DNA of 64,000 nucleotides, taken from the NCBI RefSeq assembly GCF_001447995.1, contig NZ_LDPE01000002.1, forward strand, positions 434,001 to 498,000, in the 5' to 3' direction. Position numbers and translations under genes: made by a program. The notes under the pieces were generated by a model that saw nothing but the letters and a program-made list of their open reading frames with translations, was not told where the DNA came from and did not search any database. Shown here piece after piece: positions 1 to 9,436 of this stretch. This DNA comes from Maribacter dokdonensis DSW-8. GTDB taxonomy: Bacteria; Bacteroidota; Bacteroidia; Flavobacteriales; Flavobacteriaceae. Numbering within the stretch: the stretch's first letter is position 1; the number at the start of each line of letters is the position of its first letter.

Positions 1-702
1 GTGTCAGAGCTGGGAATATGGCAAGATTTGCATGTACAGATCAAAGGGCCGGCAGTAAATAGCTTGCAGCGTGTTTTTGTAAAGGATTATCATTTTGCAG
101 GTAAAGAAGAATTGTTGCTACAGGATAAATATTTTCCCAAAGTAGACTCTTCTGGCAAAACGGTTGCGCAGATTATTTCAAGCGGACCAGATTCTAGATA
201 CCCTGCAATTATGCAGCAATATTTGGCAATGATCAATATAGCCACAAAGAGTATTTGCATTGCCAACCCTTATTTTATCCCTGGTGAGCCGGTCTTGGAA
301 GCCATAAGAATTGCGGCATTGAGCGGAGTAAAGGTCACATTGTTGACCCCTAAGATTTCAGATTCATTGTTAGCACAATATAGTATGTTTTCAACTTTTG
401 AAGCATTACTTGAAGTGGGCGCCAATATATATTTAAGACCAGATTTTTCTCATAGCAAGGTCATTATTATTGATGGGGAAATAGTATCCGTAGGCTCAGG
501 TAATTTTGATTACAGAAGTTTTGAGCACAATTTTGAGACCAATGCTATTTTATACGATAAAGAAAAAGCATCGCATATAGAAAAACTGTTTACAAAACAC
601 TGTACGGAAGAAGTCAAAGTAGATTTAGAAAAATTTAGGCAGAGGTCACCGTTCAGTAAATTTTTAGAAGGGCTTGCCAAATTCTTTAGTCCGCTTTTAT
701 GA
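1..702 (+). CDS. cls: Cardiolipin synthase / phospholipase D-like protein, C-terminal part (5' end outside window)
   Basis: The reading frame is already open at base 1, so the first residue shown is not the true start. What remains is the second half of a PLD-superfamily cardiolipin synthase, which joins phosphatidylglycerol molecules at the inner membrane. The second HKD motif is complete: His151, Lys153 and Asp158, followed by the GSGNFDYRSF segment (165-174). The segment WQDLHVQIKGPAVNSLQ near the visible start is the stretch that normally follows the first HKD motif, so that motif and the membrane segments lie upstream. The stop overlaps the next start (ATGA), so the two genes are probably co-transcribed. 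Confidence 0.82.
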   Translation: MSELGIWQDLHVQIKGPAVNSLQRVFVKDYHFAGKEELLLQDKYFPKVDSSGKTVAQIISSGPDSRYPAIMQQYLAMINIATKSICIANPYFIPGEPVLEAIRIAALSGVKVTLLTPKISDSLLAQYSMFSTFEALLEVGANIYLRPDFSHSKVIIIDGEIVSVGSGNFDYRSFEHNFETNAILYDKEKASHIEKLFTKHCTEEVKVDLEKFRQRSPFSKFLEGLAKFFSPLL

Positions 703-1328
703 TTACATCAGCATCCATCAATAAATTAAACTATTTAATCTTATTTATATTCAGTTTCCCTATGGTTGCATCTGCACAACATATAATTCCAGAAGTAATA
801 ACCCAAGAAGCAAAAATTGCGCTTTCCCATTATCCGGAACTTACAGATGTTGCTATTGAATTTAAGTTCAAGAAGAACATTAAAAAGTCTACCATGCAGG
901 CACAACCTTCTTTTTGGAGTGTTTTTAAATCAAAGAAAAACAGGTCATATAAAATATTGATAAGCGAAAGAATAAAAATTGCCGATTCTGTGTACTATAC
1001 CAAAGACATTCCGTCAGAAATTATGATCGGATGGTTGGGTCATGAACTTGGGCATGTGATGGATTATCAACAGCGGAGTGGTTTGAATTTAATTGCATTT
1101 GGGTTTAAATATATAACCTCTAAAAATTATATACGTGAAGCAGAACGCCGTGCAGATTCTTATGCGGTAAACCACGGTATGGAAACCTATATACTAGCTA
1201 CAAAAGAGTTCATTTTAAAGAAAGCTGGCTTAACCCAAAAATATGTGGATAGAATTAAGAATTTCTATCTATCCCCAGAAGAAATAATGGTATTGGTAGA
1301 AGAGAGAGACGCCGCACTTAACGAGTAG
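699..1328 (+). CDS. Secreted zincin-like putative metallopeptidase
   Basis: A 209-residue protein with an N-terminal signal peptide ending near VASAQ (about residue 27). It carries HELGH at 115-119, the HExxH zinc-binding signature, followed 28-34 residues later by an acidic stretch REAERRAD (146-153) that could supply the third zinc ligand, as in gluzincins. I do not recognise a named family. It is short, lacks other domains, and could be a cell-wall or periplasmic peptidase or an inactive relative. It overlaps the end of the cardiolipin synthase gene by 4 bp, which suggests translational coupling and an envelope role. Confidence 0.6.
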   Translation: MITSASINKLNYLILFIFSFPMVASAQHIIPEVITQEAKIALSHYPELTDVAIEFKFKKNIKKSTMQAQPSFWSVFKSKKNRSYKILISERIKIADSVYYTKDIPSEIMIGWLGHELGHVMDYQQRSGLNLIAFGFKYITSKNYIREAERRADSYAVNHGMETYILATKEFILKKAGLTQKYVDRIKNFYLSPEEIMVLVEERDAALNE

Positions 1329-1329
1329 C

Positions 1330-2859
1330 TTAAATATTATGATGTTTTTTAACGAACTCTTCCCACTCGGCAAACTTTTCCTCTTTCATAACTCGCTCCA
1401 TTTTTACTTGTCCGCCTTTCTTTTTGTTACTATCGTTCCAATCGTAAAAAACTTCTGGATTTACCGTGAATACTTTCACTCCTTTCAAAGCTTTAGACCT
1501 GGCAACCTTGTAATTTTTATTGGCAGCTTTTAATGATTTGTCAAGTTTTTCCGCAATCTTTTCAGGGTTTTGAGTAGTGGTAGTGCCTAGGTACCATGTA
1601 TGGTAAAAACCATCATCGTACTTTTTTGCACAAAGGGTATATTCTGGTATTTCAATGTCAAAGGTTTCCATGATATCTTGTAGCGCATCATCCAATTTAT
1701 TGACAGATAACTGTGAACCCACGGTGTTTAAGAAAAATTTGGTGCGCCCCGTAATTTTTATTTCGGCACGTTCCACATCTGTAAATTCTATGGTATCTCC
1801 AATTAGGTAACGCCAAGCACCGCTGACCGTACTGATAATGAGCACGTAGTTTTGTCCTTTTTCAACTTCAGAAAGAGTTAATGATGGTGCATCTTGAGCA
1901 AGAGAACCATCTTCAAGAATATAATCTGGATCAAAAGGAACAAACTCAAAGTAAATACCATTGTCGGTCACCAACTTCATGGCATCGGTTTCTGGTCTTG
2001 CTTGAAAGGCGATAAACCCTTCAGATGCCAAATAGGTATCAATTACCGTAACGGGTTTGCCCATTAAGGCGTTAAAACTCTTTTCGTAGGGACCAAAAGC
2101 CACTCCACCAGATGTGTAGACCTGTAGATTGGGCCATATTTCATGAATGTTGTTAAGGTTGTGTTTTTTAATGACCTCCTTCAGCATTAGTTCTATCCAA
2201 GAAGGAATTCCGCTTAACGCTCCAATGTCCCAGTCCGCAGCCTTTTCGGCAATCTTTGCAACGCGTTCGTCCCAATCATCAATTTGGGCAATTTCCTTTC
2301 CAGGTTTATAATAACCACTAAACCATGACGGAATGTTACTGGCACTAATACCACTGATTTCACCTTCTAAATGATCATCGTTTTCAACCAAATCCGTAGA
2401 ACTGCCCAGCATTAAAATGCCGGTTTCAAAGAAATCTGCCGGAAGATCGAAGTTTGAAATGGCCAGCACCTGCTTTATACCTGCTTGTCTTATGGCATCT
2501 ATCATGGCATCTGTTACGGGAATACGTTTACTTGTTTTTCCAGTAGTACCGGAACTCAGTGCAAAATAATCGGGACTACCCGGCCATGTGACATTGGTTT
2601 GTCCCTCATGTAATTTATGCCACCAAGCGTCATTGATCTGATTATAATCAAAATAAGGAACAGCATTACGAAATGCCTGTTGAGGGTTGTTACTCTCTAG
2701 AATATCTTCAAACGCATACGCTTTACCAAAAGAAGTGTCTTTTGCCGTTTCCAATAGGTTTTGAAGCACAGACTTTTGATCTTCAATAGGGTTGTCTTCA
2801 CCGGCAATTTTATCGGTAACATTGATAACCCCTTTAATAAAGTTTCCTATGATATTCAT
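1330..2859 (-). CDS. GH3 auxin-responsive-promoter family acyl-adenylating enzyme
   Basis: A 509-residue protein of the GH3 family, part of the ANL adenylating superfamily. Plant members conjugate amino acids to auxin or jasmonate; the substrate of the common Bacteroidota homologues is unknown. Three ATP/AMP motifs can be seen: SSGTTGKTSKRIPVT (102-116), the YLASEGF segment near the middle, and YLIGDTIEFTDV further on. The length is typical for bacterial members. There is no signal peptide, so it should be cytoplasmic. It is convergent with the preceding gene (1-bp gap) and divergent from nothing close by, so it appears monocistronic. Confidence 0.85.
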   Translation of the reverse strand: MNIIGNFIKGVINVTDKIAGEDNPIEDQKSVLQNLLETAKDTSFGKAYAFEDILESNNPQQAFRNAVPYFDYNQINDAWWHKLHEGQTNVTWPGSPDYFALSSGTTGKTSKRIPVTDAMIDAIRQAGIKQVLAISNFDLPADFFETGILMLGSSTDLVENDDHLEGEISGISASNIPSWFSGYYKPGKEIAQIDDWDERVAKIAEKAADWDIGALSGIPSWIELMLKEVIKKHNLNNIHEIWPNLQVYTSGGVAFGPYEKSFNALMGKPVTVIDTYLASEGFIAFQARPETDAMKLVTDNGIYFEFVPFDPDYILEDGSLAQDAPSLTLSEVEKGQNYVLIISTVSGAWRYLIGDTIEFTDVERAEIKITGRTKFFLNTVGSQLSVNKLDDALQDIMETFDIEIPEYTLCAKKYDDGFYHTWYLGTTTTQNPEKIAEKLDKSLKAANKNYKVARSKALKGVKVFTVNPEVFYDWNDSNKKKGGQVKMERVMKEEKFAEWEEFVKKHHNI

Positions 2860-2975
2860 GAGCCAAAAGTGTTTCTAGATTAATGGCTATAAAGGTAGGT
2901 CTGGGTAGAGATAAAGATTAACCCTAATCTGAAATATGTGGACTTTATTAAGCTTTATTTGAAAATAAGCAAGAT

Positions 2976-3731
2976 TTAACTAAGCATAATAAGCACCGCA
3001 CCTACAGCGGTCAACACCAAAATCATTTTTCTGAAAAATGCTTCTTTAATGTATTTAATAAATTTGACCCCTACGAAGAAACCCAATAGAATGCCAGGCA
3101 AGAGCATCAAGTTTAATTGTAACGACTCTACGGAAATGGTTTTCCAAACAAAAAAGTGAAAGGGTAGTTTAATAATGTTTATGATCAAGAACAACCAAGC
3201 CGCAGTGCCAATAAAATGATTTTTAGGTAGGCGCATGGCTAAAAAATAAATATTGGAAAAGGCCCCCGCCAAATTTCCCACCATGGTGGTAATACCTGCA
3301 ATGGTACCAATAGAACCTGCAAACGACCAATGTGATGGTACGTTCTTGTCTTTTTTACGGTCCCAATAGAACATCATACCTACGGTAATGATGATGATGA
3401 TGGCCATACCTATTTTAAAAAATTTCTCAGGCAATTCATTGCCAATAAAAACCCCTATTAAAAGTCCGACCAACATCCATGGCAATACTTTAAAAACATA
3501 TTTCCATTGTGTGTATCGGTTATAGTAAATTACTGCAAAAATATCGGCGAGAACCAGTAACGGTACTACCATACCCGTGGATTGTCTTGCGCCAAATGCC
3601 AACGCCATGATCGTAACGTTTAAAACGGCAATGCCTTTTATTCCCGCTTTGGATAATCCTATGATAAAGGTGGCTATAGAAGCAAGAATCCAGGCCGTTG
3701 GGGTAATTTCAGAAGTTATTGATAGTAGCAC
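2976..3731 (-). CDS. TSUP (TauE/SafE) family membrane permease
   Basis: A 251-residue, highly hydrophobic protein with about seven to eight membrane segments. The layout is that of TauE/SafE transporters: a glycine-rich ASIATFIIGLSKAGIKG segment near the N-terminus, a repeat-like second half with TTMVGNLAGAFSNIYFLAM, and a final membrane helix. The family exports sulfite, sulfoacetate or related organosulfonates; the substrate here cannot be told. It is divergent from the following symporter gene with about 75 bp between the starts. Confidence 0.82.
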   Translation of the reverse strand: MLLSITSEITPTAWILASIATFIIGLSKAGIKGIAVLNVTIMALAFGARQSTGMVVPLLVLADIFAVIYYNRYTQWKYVFKVLPWMLVGLLIGVFIGNELPEKFFKIGMAIIIIITVGMMFYWDRKKDKNVPSHWSFAGSIGTIAGITTMVGNLAGAFSNIYFLAMRLPKNHFIGTAAWLFLIINIIKLPFHFFVWKTISVESLQLNLMLLPGILLGFFVGVKFIKYIKEAFFRKMILVLTAVGAVLIMLS

Positions 3732-3806
3732 GTAGTACGTTTAGCGTATTAGATATAAAAATGTCCTAAAATAATATATCTTTAACAATCAACCTAAAAC
3801 CAACTT

Positions 3807-5618
3807 ATGGAACTCAGTACATTAGACTATGCATTTATTATAGTTTTCTTCTCTCTTGTCTTAGGAATAGGAGTATATGTGTCAAAGAAATCAGGTAAAA
3901 ACTCTTCAGAATTTTTTCTATCAGGCCGTACTATGCCGTGGTGGCTATTAGGTCTTTCAATGGTAGCGACGACATTTTCAACAGATACCCCCAATTTGGT
4001 GACAGATATTGTTCGTACTAATGGAGTTTCGGGGAACTGGGTGTGGTGGTGTTTTTTGATTACCGGTATGTTGACCGTTTTCGTTTATGCCAAACTTTGG
4101 CGTAAATCTAACGTAAATACAGATTTAGAGTTTTATGAAATGCGCTATGGTGGTAAGCCGGCAAGTTTTTTAAGAAAGTTCAGGGCAGTTTATTTGGGCG
4201 TTATCTTTAATGTGATTACCATGTCTGCGGTAACTTTGGCAGCAATTAAAATAGGTAGTATAATGCTGGGTCTAGAACCATGGCAAACCGTGGTCAGTGC
4301 AGGTCTTATAACGGTTACCTTTAGTGCCTTAGGCGGATTCAAAGGTGTGGTATATACAGATTTCCTTTTGTTTTTTGTTGCCATGGCCGGTGCCATAGGA
4401 GCAGCATATTATTTAGTGAATATTCCTGAAGTTGGAGGAATTGAAGCTTTAATGGCGAATGAAAATGTAACAGAGAAATTGAACATATTGCCAGATTTCA
4501 GTAACAAGAAAGCATTGATAACTTTATTCATAATACCGCTGGCCGTACAGTGGTGGAGTTCTTGGTATCCAGGTGCTGAGCCAGGCGGTGGTGGTTATAT
4601 TGCTCAACGTATGTTGGCAGCAAAAGATGAGAACCATGCTATTGGGGCAACCTTCTTTTTTAACATTATGCACTACGCATTAAGACCTTGGCCATGGATT
4701 TTAGTGGCATTGGCATCTATTGTAGTATACCCGGATCTAGCAAGTATACAAGAAGCTTTCCCTAATGTAACGGCAGATAAATTAGGTCATGATTTAGCAT
4801 ATTCGGCAATGTTGACCAAACTACCAAGCGGATTGTTAGGAGTTGTTTTAGCATCTTTGGTGGCGGCCTACATGAGTACCATTAGTACCCAATTGAACTG
4901 GGGCTCTTCATATATCGTTTATGATTTTTATAAACAACAGATTAATCCTAATGCATCTGAAAAGCGATTGGTAGCAGTAGGTAGAATTTCAACCGTAGTA
5001 TTAATGATATTCAGTGCTGCACTGGCATTATTGCTACAAAACGCATTACAGCTGTTCGATGTGCTATTGGCATTCGGAGCAGGTACAGGGCTGATTTTTA
5101 TACTTAGATGGTTCTGGTGGAGGATTAATGCATGGAGTGAGATTACGGCAATGTTTGCATCGGGTATTATTTCGATCATCTTAAAATTAACTCCAGTAGG
5201 TGCATATTTATTTGCTACCGAAACAGGTTTGTTGCCAGATTGGTCAGAATATATATTTATAGTAGTGGTAACAACCATTATTTGGTTGATCGCTACATTT
5301 ATGACGCAGCCAGAGTCTAATGAAACGTTGAGAAGCTTCTACAGAAAAATACAACCAGGTGGACCGGGTTGGTCCAAAGTAGTTGATGAAGCAAAAACCG
5401 ATGCAGTGGAAATTGTAAAGGATAAAGAAAAATGGAGCGTGCCTGCAGGGGTAACCGCAATGTTATTAGGTGTATTATTGATCTATTCGATCATGTTCGC
5501 TACCGGATATTGGATCTATGGTAGAACTACCCAAGCAATCGTATTAACGGTTGTTTCAATAATAGCAGGTGTATTGCTGGTAAAAGCATGGAATCGCTTA
5601 AAAGGCAATATTTTATAA
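3807..5618 (+). CDS. Sodium:solute symporter (SSS/SLC5 family)
   Basis: A 603-residue inner-membrane symporter with more than twelve predicted helices. The N-terminal segment with SSEFFLSGRTMPWWLLGLSMVATTFSTDTPN is the first conserved SSS block with its sodium-site helix. The position of Gly/Ala-rich helices and the extra C-terminal pair of helices after residue about 540 fit the larger Bacteroidota members that often sit in sugar or amino-sugar loci. It is followed after 7 bp by the HGSNAT-like gene, so the two probably form an operon. The substrate is unknown; the partner hints at an amino sugar or a related compound. Confidence 0.87.
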   Translation: MELSTLDYAFIIVFFSLVLGIGVYVSKKSGKNSSEFFLSGRTMPWWLLGLSMVATTFSTDTPNLVTDIVRTNGVSGNWVWWCFLITGMLTVFVYAKLWRKSNVNTDLEFYEMRYGGKPASFLRKFRAVYLGVIFNVITMSAVTLAAIKIGSIMLGLEPWQTVVSAGLITVTFSALGGFKGVVYTDFLLFFVAMAGAIGAAYYLVNIPEVGGIEALMANENVTEKLNILPDFSNKKALITLFIIPLAVQWWSSWYPGAEPGGGGYIAQRMLAAKDENHAIGATFFFNIMHYALRPWPWILVALASIVVYPDLASIQEAFPNVTADKLGHDLAYSAMLTKLPSGLLGVVLASLVAAYMSTISTQLNWGSSYIVYDFYKQQINPNASEKRLVAVGRISTVVLMIFSAALALLLQNALQLFDVLLAFGAGTGLIFILRWFWWRINAWSEITAMFASGIISIILKLTPVGAYLFATETGLLPDWSEYIFIVVVTTIIWLIATFMTQPESNETLRSFYRKIQPGGPGWSKVVDEAKTDAVEIVKDKEKWSVPAGVTAMLLGVLLIYSIMFATGYWIYGRTTQAIVLTVVSIIAGVLLVKAWNRLKGNIL

Positions 5619-5625
5619 GATCAGC

Positions 5626-6714
5626 ATGAAGAAGGACAGAATTGTTTCGGTCGACATCTTTAGAGGAGCTACCATACTGTTAATGGTATTGGTGAATACA
5701 CCAGGAACATGGTCAAATGTGTACGGGCCTTTTTTACATGCAGATTGGCACGGTTATACACCAACAGATTTGGTTTTTCCGTTCTTCTTGTTCATTGTTG
5801 GTACATCAATAGCCTTTTCCTATAAGAACAGAACGGTTGATGTAAAAGCATATAAAAAAATTGCGATCCGGGCATTGAAGTTAATTGCTTTGGGTCTTTT
5901 CTTAGGGGCATTTTTAATTCATTACTCATTCTTTAAAAATTTCAAGGACATTAGATTTCCTGGGGTATTACAACGTATAGGAGTGGTATTCTTTTTAACA
6001 GCTATTTTGTTTATTAACCTAAGTTGGAAAAAACTAATTTGGGTAACGGCGGTATTACTAATAGGATATTGGTTATTAATGACGTTCGTTCCTGTAGAAG
6101 GAGTGGCATCCACCTTGGAAAGAGCACCCAATAATTTGGCAAACTGGATAGATGTAAAAGTTTTTGGTACGCATAACTATAAGGCAGATTACGATCCAGA
6201 AGGCTTGTTAAGTACAGTACCAGCTATTGCCAGTTCTTTATTAGGGGTATTTACAGGATTGATACTAACCGCTAAGCAAGAAAAGAAAGCCACTATTCTA
6301 ATGGGCATAGGCGGTAGCTTCTTGATCATAGGGCATATGTGGGATCTAGTGTTCCCCATTAACAAAGCACTATGGACAAGCAGTTTTGTATTGGTCACTG
6401 CAGGTTGGGCAAACCTTATTTTGGCACTTATATATTACCTGACAGATGTAAAGAAAATTGAATTTGGATCTATATTCAGATATGCAGGAGCAAATGCTAT
6501 TGTAATATATTTTCTTTCTAGCTTCATTAGCAAGGTGATGGGTCAAATACAAGTGGGCGACACCTCATTACACGGTTGGTTGTTTCAAAAAGTATATGTC
6601 CATGACTTTCTTGCGCTAGAAACTTCATCCTTATTATATGGGCTAAGTGTAGTACTGTTCTATAGTCTTGTGGGCTATATCCTATATCAGAAAAAGATAT
6701 TTATAAAGGTGTAG
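5626..6714 (+). CDS. Heparan-alpha-glucosaminide N-acetyltransferase-like membrane acyltransferase (DUF5009 type)
   Basis: A 362-residue polytopic protein with about ten helices. The opening RIVSVDIFRGATILLMVLVN, the HADWHGYTPTDLVFPFFLFIVG block (residues about 45-65), and the RFPGVLQRIGVVFF segment are typical of bacterial HGSNAT-like proteins, which are thought to move an acetyl group across the membrane onto an amino sugar or other acceptor. The conserved histidine candidates lie in the HADWHGY block. It follows the symporter by 7 bp, so uptake and acetylation of one compound is a reasonable guess. Confidence 0.82.
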   Translation: MKKDRIVSVDIFRGATILLMVLVNTPGTWSNVYGPFLHADWHGYTPTDLVFPFFLFIVGTSIAFSYKNRTVDVKAYKKIAIRALKLIALGLFLGAFLIHYSFFKNFKDIRFPGVLQRIGVVFFLTAILFINLSWKKLIWVTAVLLIGYWLLMTFVPVEGVASTLERAPNNLANWIDVKVFGTHNYKADYDPEGLLSTVPAIASSLLGVFTGLILTAKQEKKATILMGIGGSFLIIGHMWDLVFPINKALWTSSFVLVTAGWANLILALIYYLTDVKKIEFGSIFRYAGANAIVIYFLSSFISKVMGQIQVGDTSLHGWLFQKVYVHDFLALETSSLLYGLSVVLFYSLVGYILYQKKIFIKV

Positions 6715-6722
6715 CAATAGGC

Positions 6723-7307
6723 TTACTTAATCATCAATTTTGCTACGTACTTGCCAATAACATCAAATTCCAAGTTTACAATGGTGCCCGGTTTATAGGT
6801 GTTAAACCTAGTGTGTTCGTAGGTGTAAGGTATAATGGCAACTTCAAAAGTATTCTTGCCAGAATTAACTACGGTTAAGCTTGTACCATCTATAGTAATA
6901 GAACCTTTTTCAATAGTGGGGTTACCAGTTGCCGCATCATAGGTGAAAGAGAAAATCCAGCTTCCATTATCTTCTCGAACACTTGTACATTCCCCGGTCT
7001 GATCTACATGGCCTTGAACAATATGCCCATCTAATCTAGAGCCCAAGATCATAGCACGTTCAAGGTTGACCGTATCATTTATCTTAAGTGTATCAAGGTT
7101 GGTTTTACTCAACGTTTCGGCAATTGCGGTAACCGTATAAGTAGTATCCGTAAGGCTAACGACAGTTAAACATACACCGTTATGAGCTACGCTTTGATCA
7201 ATTTTAAGCTCTGGAGTTAAACTAGATGCTATCGTAATGTCCAAGTTGCCACCTTTAGGTTCAAGAGCGGTGACCTTACCTAATGTTTCAATAATTCCCG
7301 TAAACAT
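6723..7307 (-). CDS. ribE: Riboflavin synthase, alpha subunit
   Basis: A 194-residue protein starting MFTGIIETLGKV, the hallmark of riboflavin synthase, which dismutates two lumazine molecules to riboflavin. The two lumazine-binding repeats can be seen: one at about 1-90 with the VAHNGVCLTV segment, one at about 95-190 with GHIVQGHVDQTG and SLTVV. The length is a little shorter than the 200-220 usual elsewhere but common in flavobacteria. It is divergent from pdxA, whose promoter begins just upstream of this start. The 3' end is convergent with the HGSNAT-like gene. Confidence 0.95.
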   Translation of the reverse strand: MFTGIIETLGKVTALEPKGGNLDITIASSLTPELKIDQSVAHNGVCLTVVSLTDTTYTVTAIAETLSKTNLDTLKINDTVNLERAMILGSRLDGHIVQGHVDQTGECTSVREDNGSWIFSFTYDAATGNPTIEKGSITIDGTSLTVVNSGKNTFEVAIIPYTYEHTRFNTYKPGTIVNLEFDVIGKYVAKLMIK

Positions 7308-7324
7308 GTGTCGTTTAATTTAAG

Positions 7325-7332
7325 TAATTTTG
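7325..7332 (+). promoter_or_regulatory. Candidate -7 element of pdxA promoter
   Basis: TAATTTTG matches the Bacteroidota -7 consensus TAnnTTTG. It lies 35 bp before the ATG at 7368, inside the upstream extension of the longer open frame, and so argues for the ATG at 7368 as the real start. No clear TTG -33 element is seen at the right distance. Confidence 0.4.
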
Positions 7333-7367
7333 AAAATTCAAAATTGAGTACAAAGGTACAGATTATC

Positions 7368-8420
7368 ATGGACGAAAATAGGAAAATAAGGTTAGGTATC
7401 TCTATAGGAGACTTAAATGGTATAGGTTGTGAGGTCGCTTTAAAAACATTCGAGGACAGTAGAATGTTAGATTTTTGCACACCGGTTATTTTTGCCTCAA
7501 ATAAGACCGTTTCCTTTCAAATGAAACAATTAAAATTAAATATTGCTTTCAATGGTATACCTCATGCTTCAAAAGCAATAGATAATAAAATCAATATTGT
7601 AAATGTTTGGAAAGAAGTGCCTAGGGTTGATTTTGGTCAAGCGACCAAAGCAGGTGGCGAGTATGCTATTAAATCATTAAAAGCAGCAGTGGAGGCTTTA
7701 AAGAATGGAGATATAGATGTATTGGTAACGGCACCCATAAATAAGAACAATATACAATCTGAGGAGTTTAATTTTCCAGGGCATACAGATTTTTTAGCGC
7801 AAGAACTAGAAGGTGAAAGTTTAATGTTTATGGTTACAGATACGTTAAAGGTTGGTTTGCTTACAGATCATGTGGCCGTAAAAGACGTATCTGCCGCTAT
7901 AGTGCCTAGGTTAATACGTGATAAGATCAACACCATAGAGAAATCATTGAAAATGGATTTCGGTATTCGCAAGCCAAAAATAGCTTTGCTGGGTATTAAT
8001 CCGCATAGTGGTGATAATGGAGTAATAGGCAAAGAAGATGATGAAGTTTTAAAACCTGTCATAAAAGAAATGGCCGAAAAGGGACATTTGGTCTTTGGTC
8101 CATATTCTGCCGATAGTTTTTTTGGTTCTGACGCCTATAAAAAATTCGATGCCATTTTAGCGGCATATCACGATCAAGGTCTTATACCTTTTAAAACAAT
8201 ATCGTTTGGGCAAGGAGTCAATTTTACCGCCGGATTGAATAAAGTAAGAACTTCACCCGATCACGGTACCGCATTTGAGATAGCTGGTAAAGGTGTTGCA
8301 GATGAAAGTTCTTTTAAAGAAGCTGTGTTCATGGCATTGAACATTTTTAAGAACAGAACAGAATATCAAGAGCTAACACAAGATGTATTAAAAAAGCAGC
8401 GTTTAAAGAGAGAACGTTAA
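7368..8420 (+). CDS. pdxA: 4-hydroxythreonine-4-phosphate dehydrogenase
   Basis: PdxA oxidises 4-phosphohydroxy-L-threonine in the DXP-dependent pyridoxal 5'-phosphate pathway, with a divalent metal held by three histidines. I start it at the ATG at 7368 (MDENRKIRLGISIGDLNGIGCE), giving 350 residues. The frame is open to 7308, but that part holds a promoter-like element and aligns with nothing in the family. Visible landmarks are GDLNGIG near the N-terminus, APINKNN, FPGHTDFLA (metal-site His), LLTDHVAVKDV, and AAYHDQGLIPFK (metal-site His) followed by TSPDHGTAFEIAGKG. It is divergent from ribE and precedes the DUF177/rpmF pair. Confidence 0.94.
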   Translation: MDENRKIRLGISIGDLNGIGCEVALKTFEDSRMLDFCTPVIFASNKTVSFQMKQLKLNIAFNGIPHASKAIDNKINIVNVWKEVPRVDFGQATKAGGEYAIKSLKAAVEALKNGDIDVLVTAPINKNNIQSEEFNFPGHTDFLAQELEGESLMFMVTDTLKVGLLTDHVAVKDVSAAIVPRLIRDKINTIEKSLKMDFGIRKPKIALLGINPHSGDNGVIGKEDDEVLKPVIKEMAEKGHLVFGPYSADSFFGSDAYKKFDAILAAYHDQGLIPFKTISFGQGVNFTAGLNKVRTSPDHGTAFEIAGKGVADESSFKEAVFMALNIFKNRTEYQELTQDVLKKQRLKRER

Positions 8421-8466
8421 ATTTTGGTACAATAAAAAAGTTATAAAGATAAATAGTTGATAACTA

Positions 8467-8496
8467 TTGTCTTTTATTAAAATAATAGTATCTTTG
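8467..8496 (+). promoter_or_regulatory. Promoter of the DUF177-rpmF operon
   Basis: A strong match to the Bacteroidota promoter: TTG at 8467-8469, 19 bp spacer, then TATCTTTG at 8489-8496. Transcription would start near 8503, leaving about 40 nt before the ATG at 8543. Confidence 0.7.
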
Positions 8497-8542
8497 CACC
8501 CGCCTTTTATGGGCGATTAGTGTTAATTTAAGTGTGTACGTG

Positions 8543-9073
8543 ATGAAGCAAAAGGAGTTCAATATTCCTTTCTCAGGTTTGAAGCAAGGAAAACACAACT
8601 TTAATTACCAGATTGACAATACGTTCTTTGATTCTTTTGGATACGATGAATTTAACGCAGCCAGCATCAGTTTAGATGTAGTACTTCATAAAACAAGTAC
8701 AATGATGGAGGTTGATATGAACGCATCGGGAACAGTTAATGTAGCTTGTGATATTACCAGTGAACCATACGATCAGTCCATAAGTGGAGATTTACATTTG
8801 GTGGTAAAATTCGGTGAGGAGTATAACGATGAAGATGATGAAATTTTGATTCTTCCTCATGGTGAACATCAATTGAACATTGCACAGTATGTGTATGAAA
8901 TGTTGGTGTTGGCGGTTCCGCAAAAAAGAATACACCCTGGTATTGAAGATGGCACTTTACAATCTGAAGTGTTGGATAAATTGAACGAGCTTCAACCAAA
9001 AGAGAAAAGATCAAACAAAGAAGAAAACGATCCCAGATGGGATGAATTAAAGAAACTATTAACGGATAAATAA
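8543..9073 (+). CDS. DUF177 (YceD-like) protein
   Basis: A 176-residue acidic protein of the YceD/DUF177 family, which almost always precedes rpmF and has been linked to 23S rRNA maturation. I chose the ATG at 8543 (MKQKEFNIPFSGLKQG) over the GTG nine bases upstream because it begins at the family's usual N-terminus. The C-terminal part contains LAVPQKRIHPG and the PRWDELKKLL ending typical of the family. The zinc-type cysteine pair found in some homologues is not present. Gap to rpmF is 7 bp. Confidence 0.87.
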   Translation: MKQKEFNIPFSGLKQGKHNFNYQIDNTFFDSFGYDEFNAASISLDVVLHKTSTMMEVDMNASGTVNVACDITSEPYDQSISGDLHLVVKFGEEYNDEDDEILILPHGEHQLNIAQYVYEMLVLAVPQKRIHPGIEDGTLQSEVLDKLNELQPKEKRSNKEENDPRWDELKKLLTDK

Positions 9074-9080
9074 GGTTTAA

Positions 9081-9278
9081 ATGGCACATCCTAAAAGAAA
9101 AATTTCCAAAACAAGGAGAGACAAGAGAAGAACTCATTATAAAGCGGTAGCACCTACTTTAGCAAAAGATTCTACTACAGGTGAAACACACCTTTACCAT
9201 AGAGCACATTGGCACGAAGGTAAATTACATTATAGAGGTCAAGTTTTGGTTGATAAAACCGAAGAAGCAGAAGCTTAA
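9081..9278 (+). CDS. rpmF: 50S ribosomal protein L32
   Basis: A 65-residue basic protein opening [19 protein letters not shown], the signature of bL32. It lacks the four zinc-binding cysteines (C- type) and has the usual short C-terminal tail of Bacteroidota. It forms an operon with DUF177 and is closed by a terminator at 9301-9333. In many bacteria plsX follows rpmF; here fabH comes directly next, without plsX. Confidence 0.96.
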   Translation: MAHPKRKISKTRRDKRRTHYKAVAPTLAKDSTTGETHLYHRAHWHEGKLHYRGQVLVDKTEEAEA

Positions 9279-9300
9279 GACTTTTTTACAATATACTAAG

Positions 9301-9333
9301 CTCCCACTTCATTAGAAGTAGGGAGTTTTTTTT
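9301..9333 (+). terminator. Rho-independent terminator after rpmF
   Basis: CTCCCACTTC, a four-base loop ATTA, then GAAGTAGGGAG (one bulged A) and a run of eight T (9326-9333). It lies 22 bp after the rpmF stop codon. Confidence 0.85.
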
Positions 9334-9401
9334 AGTCCAATTTGTATTTTATCACCTTGTAACTCAGATAATTTAAAAGGTTATAGCCTTAGTGCTATCA
9401 A

Positions 9402-9431
9402 TTGCAATTTTTCAAAAACCCGATAACTTTA
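9402..9431 (+). promoter_or_regulatory. Candidate fabH-accB-accC promoter
   Basis: TTG at 9402-9404, a 19-bp spacer, and TAACTTTA at 9424-9431, one base off the TAnnTTTG consensus. The predicted start near 9438 would give a leader of about 75 nt that begins with the hairpin at 9437-9470. Confidence 0.5.
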
Positions 9432-9436
9432 GGCGA

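Noticed and set aside
7308..7367. Longer start of pdxA
   Set aside because: The stretch contains a promoter-like element and does not match the family N-terminus.
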